Source: Hypsibius dujardini (Eukaryota > Tardigrada > Eutardigrada > Parachela > Hypsibiidae). Taken from it: a stretch of 27,598 nt of DNA. The notes under the pieces are model-generated. The model saw only the letters and a program-made list of their open reading frames with translations, did not search any database and was not told where the DNA came from. Made by a program: the position numbers and the translations under genes. The stretch covers positions 1 to 27,598 of the forward strand of contig LRSR01000031.1 of assembly GCA_001579985.1 (NCBI GenBank), in the 5' to 3' direction. This document shows positions 19,117 to 27,598 of the stretch, one piece after another (positions within the stretch are counted from its first letter, which is position 1; each line of letters opens with the position of its first letter).

Positions 19117-22100
19117 ATGGAAAGTTGCGCCATTAAAGGGATCGCGTTGTGGAATGTGGTAAGCAAGGCGGTCAGCCATTCATGGACAAACTTTGGTGAG
19201 AAATACAGACACAGACACAGACACAGACACAGACACAGACACAGACACAGACACAGACACAGACACAGACAGACAGACACAGGCACAGACAGACGTAGAT
19301 GTAGTGATCATGGACACAATCATGACATTAGTCTTTCTTCCTGGTGTAGATAATTGGTTCCGGGTCTGTTGTCTGGGCTGTGGTTTGTTACAACGTCTAC
19401 GGCTGGAATGCCGTTATTCCGCACAGCACCGTCGGGTTCTTCAACGTTTTCTGTTTCGGGCAGTTGACGATCGCCGTTGGGCTCATGCTGTTCGTCGGTG
19501 TAGCCTCCTGGGTGAGTTCTGGGGAAGAACAAGTGCTTAGTAATATGTATATATATATATATATATTATTCTTGTCCGAAATTAAACATGTTAACTCTTT
19601 ATTGTATCGCCAAATAGAAGAATGTGACGGATAAGTGGCTTACTGGGTGGCTCTGTCTGGCTACAGTGAAGTTTATCCTGGAAGTGGCTTTCGTCATGTT
19701 CGTGATCAACGACTACGACTATGTGAGTAACATCCTGCGCGCTGTTGGAAAGAGTTCAGTTGTAACTACTGTACATTGAGTCCACTGCTACAGCATACAG
19801 TAATCCTGCACCCAGAGCACTCCCTTTTCTGCCTAATGTTAAATGTCACTATTTCCGGGAGAATGCAACTCAGCGCATACTGCAAAATATACTTGACCCA
19901 TCCTATCTCAAATTCAAATTGGAATCGGTTGGCATGGCGAAAATATTTTGGGGATAAGGGGACGGAGCTATGGGGCCAATATCTGATAAAACTGCTTTCA
20001 CAATGCGGTCCTAATACACATCTGGTGTACGAAAATTTTCCCGTTAATTTTTTCTCGTTAATTTTAAGCGAGTAATCGCTAATTGGCACGAGCCAATCGG
20101 ACGAGTGGGAGGAGTCATGACTTAGATTAGATTAAGGGGAAACCCGTTCTTTGTTTTTGGCAAAAAAACCATTTCATTTTGGGATGGGACGAACTTTTGA
20201 GGTCCACGAGCCATAACTTTTGAATTTGGATCAAGAAGCGAAATCGCAAAAATCAGAATATGAGGATTTACAGTAGGCAACTGAAAAGCCCAAAACCAAG
20301 TCAAAGAAGGAGTCTATGATGACGTCTCGTGTCATTTTAGAGTTTGTGGGAATGGCCAAAAGTTTGCAAAACACATTATATCTTGAGAATAAATGAAATT
20401 GGAGTAAAAATTGAAATGGTTTGCATCAGCACAGCCAGCGACCCGGGAAGATTTTTGGCAAAAAACAAAGAGGCGATTTCCCCTTAACAAGATAATCGGC
20501 ACACATAATCGAACTTTGAATCCCCTTAGGGAACATCCGTTTAATGACGTCAGTAATTTTTATTAGGCGACCCAACACCCTCCCCCCTGTCGGGCCACGC
20601 CCAACAACTCCTCATATCCAATCATTACAGCTATTTGAAGCACTAATACCTTACTTAGTAAGTCTGTCTACTTTATTAACCCTATTCTGCTGCGACAGCT
20701 AATTACTTGTATGTAATTGTGATGCATGTGCTATTTACTATCTTTTCTATAGTTAACACTTTACTATATAATCATAGGTTTTATTAGTTTTAGGCGTTGT
20801 ACTTTCTCTTTTCTTCCAGTTTAACTCTCTACCTATCTATCTACTTTCAGTCTAATAAACTTGTTAACTACCCAACTTCCGGTTGGTAGACCTAACACCT
20901 CCTTAACATCAGTTTGTCTGAATTTTCTTAACACCCCCGTAGATCTTCAGTTTCTGACGTCAGAAACCAGAGACCCCTTCCATTACAGAAAAAGTGTGAA
21001 ATGTGTCTTTATCACTCCAAATCGGGCCTGTCCTCCGGCAGTTCTCGTTCGCGCGCCAGTAGCTCTCTCGTTTGGCAATTTCGGGGCAAGAACTGACGAA
21101 TGCATCGATAAACAGCTGATACGGCGTGCTCGGTTTTTGTGAAAATGTTTGCTGAACACCACGCACATAGCTCTCCAATCAAATGTCACTTAACTATTTG
21201 AAATCCTTCTCTTCACAGAGCTTGCCGGCATTTTAAAGGGATGTTGTTACGGGGGAGCTATTATCTGACGAGTGCGCGAGGCAAGACAGAACGAAGACGA
21301 GAAACCGCGACACTGATTTTATGTTGTGAGCGTCGAGCCGAGAGCTAGAACGCTCACCATAAGGATACACATACACCCAATCATCCAATCATAACATACA
21401 CAAATATGTAATGGGGCGGGGCCTGCGAGGCACTGCCGTAACACTACCCTAACAATGTGTAATAATAAAAAATGTCCAAAATCGATCATTTCTAAGCTTA
21501 ATAGGTTCCCCAAATCTGACGTCAGGACGCGCCGGCCTACCCGTCCAGTCAGAGTTCGTCAGGTTTTTTTCGCACCTCCACCCCACCCCCACCCCCACTC
21601 CCCTAACCAATACTGACGTCATTAACGGATGTTCCCTTTGTGTAAATCGACTTGTTCTGTTCGTGGTTTAGGCCCAACGTTCTCGGCGGTTGGAAGTGTC
21701 GGGGCGACATCTGATGGCCTACCTTAGTGTGGGCTCACTGGACGCTTTACTTTCGGTAAGGGTGAGACAAAACGAGTGAAACTTCTTGCTCTAATTTGGG
21801 TCACATCATACAATGCAGATATGAGGTCACTTGGTGTTCAAAGTTCATTTAAGCAAAAACTGCTACAGCTTTACGTGTGAATCTACTGTATATACGCAAT
21901 CTATTCTTAATGTATGAATTTATAAATGCATAAATGTATTTACGGTACAAGTCCTCATATTTTGCGTAGGTCACAGGCGCGTTTGAACACGTTGGCCCCA
22001 TTACGAAAGTGTTCCTGAGAGAAGGCACGGAATAGAAACGCGCCTGTGACGTACGCCTGTGACGTACGCAAAATATGAGGACTTCTACTGGATGTATAAA

Positions 22101-22991
22101 TTTATAAAAAGGGAGAGTGCGGTCGTCAACGTCGGCCATCAATCAAAAAAATGTATCAAAAGAGTTTTGATGAACCGGTTTGAACAAGTGATCGGCCGGA
22201 GCTGTCAAGGAAATACGATCAGGTGAATTTCGGAAATTCGCTGATCGCATTTGGCTGACAAAAGGTCAGAACGAGATATCACACTCCGATTTCCCTGCCT
22301 TTTTTTTGCAAATAATGGACTTAATATAAAGATTTCAGCGGCGCACGAAAAAAAACGAAAGCTTCCACATCTCCCTTACGGATTTGCCATACGACTGATT
22401 GATTGATTTACTCTAGCCTTAAGTTTTGTTGTCTATTTTACACCCTTACCTGCCTTCAACAAACGTTTCTTTCAACATAAATAGAATACTTCAACATATT
22501 ATTTTAGAAATTAAGTCATGAAGGTAGAGCAACAGTATAAATAAACCCCAATAAGTTTTTACCGACGCCCAGCGGTAGGTCGGAGTTTGAGCCAATTTAG
22601 TCAATGCAGCTGTTTTTGAACACATCTCACCACACAATCGATTGATTGATTGATTGACTTTTGAATATTTTGGCGATGAATCAAGCAGTGTGAGAATCAT
22701 CTGAACGCATTGGGCAAAATTGGCTCTAACTCCGACCACCCCATTTTGCTGGGCACCGGTAAAAAGTTGACTTTAATTTGGTCGGCCTGAGGTTTTTGCC
22801 CGGTGTGAATATGTACAGAGGCTCAAATACATTACAGGTGTCGCAGATTAATGAGGTTTGTTTTTGGTTTTTAGGTCATGTCGATGATTGCAGTTGCTGT
22901 TTATCAGGACAAGGTCCGAACTTCGGGACCGGCAGGCAACGAACGAGAGGATCTCCTTGAACCACCATCGTTTCTGGACGGTGGAATTTGA
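19117..22991 (+). CDS. Unrecognised four-pass membrane protein, complete, 5 exons, 168 aa
   Basis: Exons are 19117-19158, 19350-19511, 19621-19722, 21672-21755 and 22875-22991 (stop TGA 22989-22991). All introns are phase 0 with GT..AG borders. Exon 3 could instead begin at 19618, adding one Lys. Predicted helices are residues 8-31 (GIALWNVIIGSGSVVWAVV), 43-66 (GFFNVFCFGQLTIAVGLMLF), 74-97 (WLTGWLCLATVKFILEVAFV) and 116-140 (LMAYLSVGSLDALLSVMSMI). The cytosolic-looking tail (141-168) has EREDLL, a match to the acidic dileucine sorting signal [DE]xxxL[LI], followed by EPP. The large cysteine-rich loop with CCG typical of tetraspanins is absent. The only Asn-x-Thr is at 69-71. Intron 3 contains a TIR element with a nested LTR, and intron 4 contains two MITEs. 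The gene at 26044 shares its exon-1 layout. Confidence 0.85.
19205..19294. repeat. (ACAGAC)n hexanucleotide array, intron 1 of the four-pass gene
   Basis: About 10 ACAGAC units plus degenerate ends lie inside the 191-bp intron 19159-19349, about 55 bp before the acceptor of exon 2. A separate (AT)n run at about 19548-19566 is in intron 2. Confidence 0.95.
20528..21637. mobile_element. TIR element with CRE-like ends, carrying a nested LTR
   Basis: The ends 20528-20555 and 21611-21637 are inverted repeats of 27-28 bp, differing by one inserted base and starting AGGGAACATCCGTT. Each contains the palindrome TGACGTCA. Two more TGACGTCA sites lie inside: the 18-bp perfect palindrome GTTTCTGACGTCAGAAAC at 20950-20967, and CTGACGTCAG at about 21518. 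Removing the LTR at 20588-20897 leaves about 800 bp. No transposase was recognised, and frames of 72-93 aa at 20861-21189 are unassigned. It lies in intron 3 of the four-pass gene. Confidence 0.6.
20588..20897 (+). mobile_element. LTR-like repeat, copy 1 (310 bp), nested in the TIR element
   Basis: It starts TGTCGGGCCACGCCCAACA and ends GGTTGGTAGACCTAACA. It aligns along its whole length, in the same direction, with 24188-24500. The AATAAA in TCTAATAAACTTG lies about 43 bp before the end. Flanks are C-rich (CCCC versus CCTC), so a target duplication is not demonstrable. No primer-binding site follows it. Confidence 0.7.
21949..22084. mobile_element. Foldback element (136 bp), intron 4 of the four-pass gene
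   Basis: The left arm from 21949 begins AAGTCCTCATATTTTGCGTA and continues GTCACAGGCGCGTTT. The right arm ending at 22084 is its reverse complement, but with a 13-bp internal duplication (CGCCTGTGACGTA twice). The loop is about 50 bp. There is no ORF. It is probably a MITE. The flanks are TA-containing but not clear duplications. Confidence 0.72.
22552..22807. mobile_element. MITE family 1, copy B, left end truncated
   Basis: The right arm (about 22715-22807) carries the full family end CTGAGGTTTTTGCCCGGTGT and GGTCGGCC. The left arm starts only at TTTTTACCGACGCCCAGC (22555), so about 35 bp of the outer end is missing or diverged. The centre holds ATCGATTGATTGATTGATTG, the counterpart of the ATCA block of copy A (11037-11353). 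It lies in intron 4 of the four-pass gene. Confidence 0.75.
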
Positions 22992-23185
22992 TAACCGACA
23001 TCCCCCAATCATCGCCCACTCGATCGGCAAAGGCTGACTTAAAGGAAAATTTAATGCTACAGAAGTAGCTAGTCGTCAACATCTTTTCTCCCGTTGCATA
23101 ATTCTATGGAATTCTCCATTAATAGTGTGCTGTATTGATAAATTGGAAATTAGGGGGGTTTTTTTCATGATGCGTTAGTTTCATA

Positions 23186-23292
23186 CTGTAGCGACGCGAT
23201 TCTATAAAATATTTAGGGCAATTCAGACGAAGTGGTGGGTAAACAGCCCGGGGGCGTGGCTACAGCTGCGCTTTAGAATCGCGTCGCTACAG
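23186..23292. mobile_element. CTGTAG-ended MITE (107 bp) with TA target duplication
   Basis: CTGTAGCGACGCGATTCT at 23186-23203 is the perfect reverse complement of 23275-23292. TA flanks both ends (23184-23185 and 23293-23294). This is the signature of Tc1/mariner-type non-autonomous elements. It lies about 195 bp after the four-pass gene stop. Confidence 0.75.
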
Positions 23293-23612
23293 TAATAGAC
23301 AAAGTGCGATTTGAATCATCCCAACTTGATTCCAACTTCACGTCATTCGTAAATCACGTCCTATTTCACGGCGTGGAATTGGGATCATTTTGTTCTGTTC
23401 CTGTGATAAATAGATCACTGGGCAGTTCCATCCTGTCACACCATTACGGTACTACCCACGTTAAACTTATTTTTCATAATCAGTCAATCAACTGATTAAC
23501 CTAAATTGTTGTTTTTTAAACCTTTAATCGTAAATTTTATCTTTTCTTCTTGGTTTCCAACGTGCATAGTACATCTGTCATGTACACAGATGGCCACAAT
23601 TTTGGATGGCAG

Positions 23613-23768
23613 AGTTCGAGCCATCAAGGTGGTCTTAGTTCGAGCCAACAGGGTGGTCTGAGTTCAAGCCATCAGGGTGGTCTGAGTTCGAGCCATCAAG
23701 GTGGTCTTAGTTCGAGCCATCAGGGTGGTCTGAGTTCAAGCCATCAGGGTGGTCTGAGTTTGAGGCAC
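23613..23768. repeat. 24-bp minisatellite, about 6.5 units
   Basis: Units start at 23613 and every 24 bp to 23757. The core reads AGTTCGAGCCATCAAGGTGG then TCTT/TCTG. The plus frame reads SSSHQGGL repeatedly within a 74-aa ORF (23550-23774), but there is no other sign of coding. Written from GGTGGTC, the unit closely matches the inner end of MITE family 1 (GGTGGTCGGAGTTTGAGCCA). Confidence 0.93.
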
Positions 23769-24187
23769 TCTTAGCTAGAGCTTGCCACTGCTTGCTCCTG
23801 AATCTTTGATTTAATGAATGGCTCAGCGGAAAATGAGATTGAACAAGTTGCTCGAAATTCCACTAAAATAAACAAGTTCAATCAATCGATCAATCGAGTG
23901 AAGGCTGCATGGTCAGCTTATTAGAAAATAATATTGTCGGTAATTTTATCTTGTTGGTTTATTATTGAAATTATTGGATCAATTAGAGCCAAGAGCAAAT
24001 GAATAGGCCAATGAGAAAAAAAGTTAGCAGGGGAGGCGTGGCCGGTGGAGGTGGAGTTCTAGACCAAGCAGATCCATTCACCTTTATTCACAAGTTACGC
24101 CCCTTTTCGTGAGTGAAAATGGCCATCTGCAATCTCCAATCTGAACTCTAGAGATCCAAAACGCGCCCATATTTCAACTAATGCGAG

Positions 24188-24500
24188 TGTTGGACCACGC
24201 CCAACAAGTCCTCATATCCAATCATTACAGCGGGTTATATCACTAATACTGTGCTTAGTTAGTAAGTCTATCTACCCTATTAACCCTATTCTGCTGCTAC
24301 AGCAGATAATTACTTGTATGTAATTCTGATGTGTGTGCTATTTACTATCATTTCTGTAGTTTAAACTTTACTACATAAGCATGTGTTTTAGAGGCAGTTG
24401 CACGTCCTCTTTCCTTTCTTCCAGTTTACTTATCTATCTATCTTTACTTTCAGTCTAATAAACTTGTTAACTACCCAACTTCCGGTTGCTAGACTTAAAA
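24188..24500 (+). mobile_element. Solo LTR, copy 2 of the 310-bp family, 4-bp target duplication CGAG
   Basis: It starts TGTTGGACCACGCCCAACA and is colinear with 20588-20897. Shared blocks include CTCATATCCAATCATTACAG, ATTAACCCTATTCTGCTGC and AATAAACTTGTTAACTACCC. The final bases have changed to TTAAAA from CTAACA. CGAG flanks both sides (24184-24187 and 24501-24504). It lies between the two four-pass genes. It is too far from copy 1, without internal genes, to be its partner LTR. Confidence 0.75.
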
Positions 24501-26043
24501 CGAGAGTGCGTGAAACATGCCTTATTGTAAAACCGGAATACGTTACTGACTTCATGCCTGCGAGTGTCAGTCAACTGATGTGATGCCATCCATCAAGCAA
24601 ATTTGAATAAATAATTACCACACAAAAAAGGCGATTCAAAAACAAACTCCTACTACAAAACTACATCACAGAGAAACCTTCTTGAGATCACAAAATGTCG
24701 AAAAGGTTCATCCCATTTGATTATCTTTTAAAAAAAGCCTGCATCGATGAAAATATTCTAACAAGTTTGTAACGTTGCGCTTCTAGCGATGATTACGTAT
24801 TTGTTTAACTTAATCGAAGTCTGAATTGCCTGAAAGCGGCGTTTTCAAAGGGTGGCAGAATGATTATTTTATTGCAAGTCAATCTGAAACATAGATGTCC
24901 ATTAATTTCTAACTGTTTCGGACGGACAGAAATTCCACAGCTACTCTAATCTGAACAACTAAAATTGCCAAATAAAAGTTTCAGAGTTGATTTTTAGTTT
25001 GTCAAAAACTCAAACTAAAGGTTTCAGTTACTAAAGATTTAAGCGGGGAGACTAAAAGTAGTCAACTAATTTCGACTAAATCTAAACCAAAAGTTTGAAC
25101 TACTAGGAAACTCATTAAAAGCCTGAATTATCCATTATTTGACCGAAATACCAAATCGACTGACTGATTTAGTTTATTGCTAATGTTGGTGACCTTGTCG
25201 CTTTCTCTAATCAGGAATATTTGTCGTTTCATTTGAAAGCTCACAACTTCAAAGACCGCTTCCAGGACTAATCTTGTCGTAGCCAGACAAAGCCAACAAA
25301 TGAGAGACACGCCCCTTTTGTACTTGTCTGTTTGATTAGAAAACGCAGATCGTTACAGTGAAAGAACAAACAGTTTATTTCACAGGCAATTTTTTCAGAC
25401 ATTTCAAATTCATTTTACCCCTTTGCCCACCTCCTGGCCCACCCCTCAGGGGTCCTCGTTCCGACCTTTAAGGATCTCTGTCAATGCTGGGGGAGACGGA
25501 CTTGTTACTTTTCTTCTGATTCTGTCAAAAAGTTGGTTAACAGACATAACTGCCCCAATGAGATCACGGGACTAATGTTAAATTTGTTGACTTTTTTGTT
25601 TAAAAATTGGGTTTTCCAGTCAATTTTAGCTTTCATTCAGCGGAGCAGAACTGCCCCTCCCGCACAACGTCCGACCCCCTCCATGAAAGTTCTATTTTGG
25701 CTCTGTTCTAAAATTATCCTTTAGAGCATTGTTATTTGGCTCGAGTATGCCATATGATGACTATCTTAACATCAGTGGACGATTCCAAAATTTCGTTAAA
25801 ACAAACTTCGGACTGCCTTGCCTAACCATGACGAGAGCCGACACACTTTTGGAAATCAGATATGGCGACCTATCACAACGTTAGGGAAATGACAAATGGA
25901 CACTATAGTCGTTATACGGTGCCGGTACAGCTTGTCAACGTTCGTAAACAACTTCCGTGCGCGTTTTCTGGCTTAACCGAAATAGCATTTCATTCGTTTT
26001 TTACTCAGTTTATCCGTCAAAAGTTTCATCCCACTCATCGGCC
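24501..26043. other. Intergenic stretch before the second four-pass gene
   Basis: No gene, tRNA or transposon end was recognised. CCCTTTGCCCACCTCCTGGC (about 25419) weakly resembles CTTTGCCCACTCTTCGCCC at about 18471, possibly a dispersed repeat. The 75-aa frame 25862-26089 overlaps the true first exon in another frame. The coding frame of exon 1 is closed upstream by TAA at 25945-25947. Confidence 0.55.
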
Positions 26044-27598
26044 ATGGGCACTGGGCTCTATAAATGGATCTCGTTTTGGAACATGGTAAGTACTCTACAC
26101 CTCGTATAAGAAATCTGAGCGATTGATCCAATGGAGTTAGACATTCGCTCTAATGCAGTTAGACATTCGATCCAATGCAGTTAGACGTTCGATTTAATGG
26201 TGTTAGACATTCGATCTAGTGGAGTTAGACGTTCGATCTGATGGAGTTAGACATTCCTATAGATGTATTGACATTCGACGTGGCTTCTTTTAGGCACCGC
26301 GGCAGATGATTTGTATTCGCAAAAGCTTGTTCGGTAATGGCTAATCTGCTCCATTTTGAATTCCCGTGGCAGATGAGGGTGTGACTTGGGCGATTATTGA
26401 AATCGAGTCTGCCATTGGTTTTTTGTCTGGCATTTTCCGCTGTGCAGATTAGATTTCATTTTTTGGCTTGTAGTGGATGCTCACATGGACAGGCGTTGTA
26501 GCAAAAATAATTGAGGCAGTGGGATGAGTTTGCCGCTAAAGGTTCCAGACTCCCGCTACGCTAACGCTAATCATCGAAAAATCCGCACCGCTAAAACCGC
26601 TAATTTTAATATAATTTAAATTTAAATTAATTTTATTTTTTAATTAAATGTCAGATGCAGCTGAAGGAGCAGCGGCGGCTGCGACCGGTGCAGAGGATGG
26701 AGGTAGCGTGACGGCAGGCACTTTCGAGGGACCATGTTCCGATGGAGCCGTGATTGAGAGGGTAGGCGAAGCTGGTGAAGCAGGTTCCAGTTAGACGATT
26801 TCATTCTCATTTTTTTCTTGGCTCTCAGTGGAAGACATCTAAGTTTCGGTAGGAAAACGGGCAACACTTTCTCCATTTTAGAGCAAGGTTTTCAAAAAGG
26901 CAGCATTTTATAATTCGGTTACTACACTAGCAGCTCTAGCGGCCAGCGTCTGTAAAGTGGTGAAAGAAATAATCTCATAACATTGAGCAGGCTCCCTGTA
27001 GATAGCGCTTTAAAAAGTCTAGCTATTTTTCCATTTACAAAAAACACTTTTTCCAGTTGAACGTGTCACATGGGTGAGCTATTGCGAAGCTGATCAGTCT
27101 CACGTGTGACGCGTACTGTTATTTGAATTATTACTTCTAACGCAACCAAACCGCTAAATCCGCACCGCTAATTCCATTGCCGCTACGTCCGCTAACTGGA
27201 ATCACCGCTACGCTGACGAACTTGACCGCTAACGCTAATCCCGCTAAGCGGGTTTAGCGGCCGCTAAGTCCTCCGCTAAATGAGCGGCACAGCTCTGATA
27301 GTGACCGAAAAATAACGGTACTAAGTTTGTGTTAGGTGTACACACTAAAATAGTCCGTGCTAGACGAATCTGGGCAGAATTTTTTCAGGCTGCTCAGTAA
27401 GTATTTCACTGTCATTTTGCAGGTCGCCGGGCTCGCCTGGTTAATTTGGGGCGCTGTCCAGTTGGGAATCCTGAACAATTCCGCTCTCACCAGCAGCAAC
27501 AACAGCAGCAGCATCGGTATGGGGATTGGGTTCGTCATCTTCGGGATCATCACAATCGGCGTCGGGATTCTACTTTTTTGCGCGACCTCAAGCAACCG
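26044..27598 (+). CDS. Tetraspanin-like multi-pass membrane protein, 5-prime part, runs off the window
   Basis: Exon 1 (26044-26085) encodes MGTGLYKWISFWNM and exon 2 (27423 to the end) continues VAGLAWLIWGAVQLGIL. Splice sites are ATG|GTAAGT and TTTTGCAG|GTCGCC, phase 0. Predicted helices are residues about 9-31 and about 46-68 (MGIGFVIFGIITIGVGILLF). The loop between them is Ser/Asn-rich with NNS sequons (about 32-43). A Lys near position 7, then W-N at 12-13, then a first helix, resembles the start of tetraspanins. The decisive CCG loop lies outside the window. Exon 1 has the same 14-codon length, phase and K-x4-WN spacing as the gene at 19117, so the two are probably paralogues. The start is supported by in-frame TAA at 25945-25947. 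Confidence 0.72.
26121..26280. repeat. 22-bp minisatellite, about 7 units, intron 1 of the second four-pass gene
   Basis: Units GTTAGACATTCGATCTAATG plus two bases start at 26136, 26158, 26180, 26202, 26224 and 26246, with partial units at both ends. It starts about 35 bp after the exon-1 donor. Confidence 0.94.
26517..27297. mobile_element. Candidate non-autonomous hAT-like element with CCGCTAA subterminal repeats
   Basis: Reading inward, the right end is CAGAGCTGTGCCGCTCATTT and the left end CAGTGGGATGAGTTTGCCGC. The tips share CAGNG and then TG-CCGCT, like hAT tips. Both ends are crowded with CCGCTAA/CGCTAACGCTAAT and share AATCCGCACCGCTAA (about 26580 and 27157). The palindrome TTAGCGGCCGCTAA is at 27254-27267. 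The expected 8-bp target duplication is not seen (AATTGAGG versus ATAGTGAC). Inside, a 48-aa plus ORF (26648-26794, MSDAAEGAAAAATGAEDGG) is Ala/Gly-rich and unassigned. It is in intron 1 of the second four-pass gene. Confidence 0.4.

Noticed and set aside
23550-23774. 74-aa ORF with SSSHQGGL repeats as a repetitive secreted protein
   Set aside because: There is no signal peptide or splice context, and the open frame follows from the 24-bp period. The unit instead resembles a MITE arm.
20588-24500. The two 310-bp repeats as 5-prime and 3-prime LTRs of one element
   Set aside because: The second has its own CGAG duplication, no primer-binding site or gag-pol lies between, and the interval contains exons 4 and 5 of a host gene.

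Overview
This window is eukaryotic genomic DNA from an invertebrate animal. It has spliced genes with GT..AG introns, GC-richer exons in AT-richer surroundings, many simple-sequence arrays, and many small transposon-derived pieces. The phylum cannot be proven from the sequence. The very abundant ATCA/TGAT arrays and the mix of about 65 bp and 1-2 kb introns would suit a flatworm or another lophotrochozoan, but that is a low-confidence inference.

Four genes can be reconstructed exon by exon. (1) On the minus strand, 7906 down to 82, lies a complete ezrin/radixin/moesin (ERM) gene of 8 coding exons and 577 aa. It has a full FERM domain, a coiled coil and the C-terminal actin-binding tail with the regulatory Thr at residue 558. 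Nearly every long intron carries its own tandem-repeat array. (2) On the plus strand, 9973-11000, lies a 3-exon, 200-aa LEM-domain protein with one C-terminal membrane anchor, so it is emerin-like. It is divergent from the ERM gene across about 2 kb. (3) On the plus strand, 19117-22991, lies a 5-exon, 168-aa four-pass membrane protein that I do not recognise. All its introns are phase 0 and its tail holds an acidic dileucine motif. (4) On the plus strand from 26044 and running off the end lies a second multi-pass gene. It has the same 14-codon first exon and phase-0 first intron as gene 3, so the two look like tandem paralogues, distantly tetraspanin-like.

The 8 kb between the LEM gene and gene 3, and the introns of genes 3 and 4, are a transposon graveyard. 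There are four LTR-like sequences: three solo LTRs with 4-bp target duplications, and one nested inside a TIR element. There are also two copies of one foldback/MITE family, several other inverted-repeat elements, a decayed gag-like fragment pair (SAP-like helix pair plus a C/H zinc finger of the kind in DIRS-like retroelements), a possible hAT-like non-autonomous element, and minisatellites with 16, 22, 24, 38, 42, about 101 and about 117 bp units.

ERM proteins link membrane proteins to cortical actin. The LEM protein is expected at the inner nuclear membrane, and the two four-pass proteins in cell-surface or endosomal membranes. Nothing suggests a shared pathway. The most original observations are the paralogous four-pass pair, complementary CTGT/CAGA arrays flanking ERM exons 4 and 5, a TGAT array abutting a splice acceptor, a 24-bp minisatellite matching a MITE arm, and an (ATCA)n block that recurs with a fixed GTGGT-containing flank.
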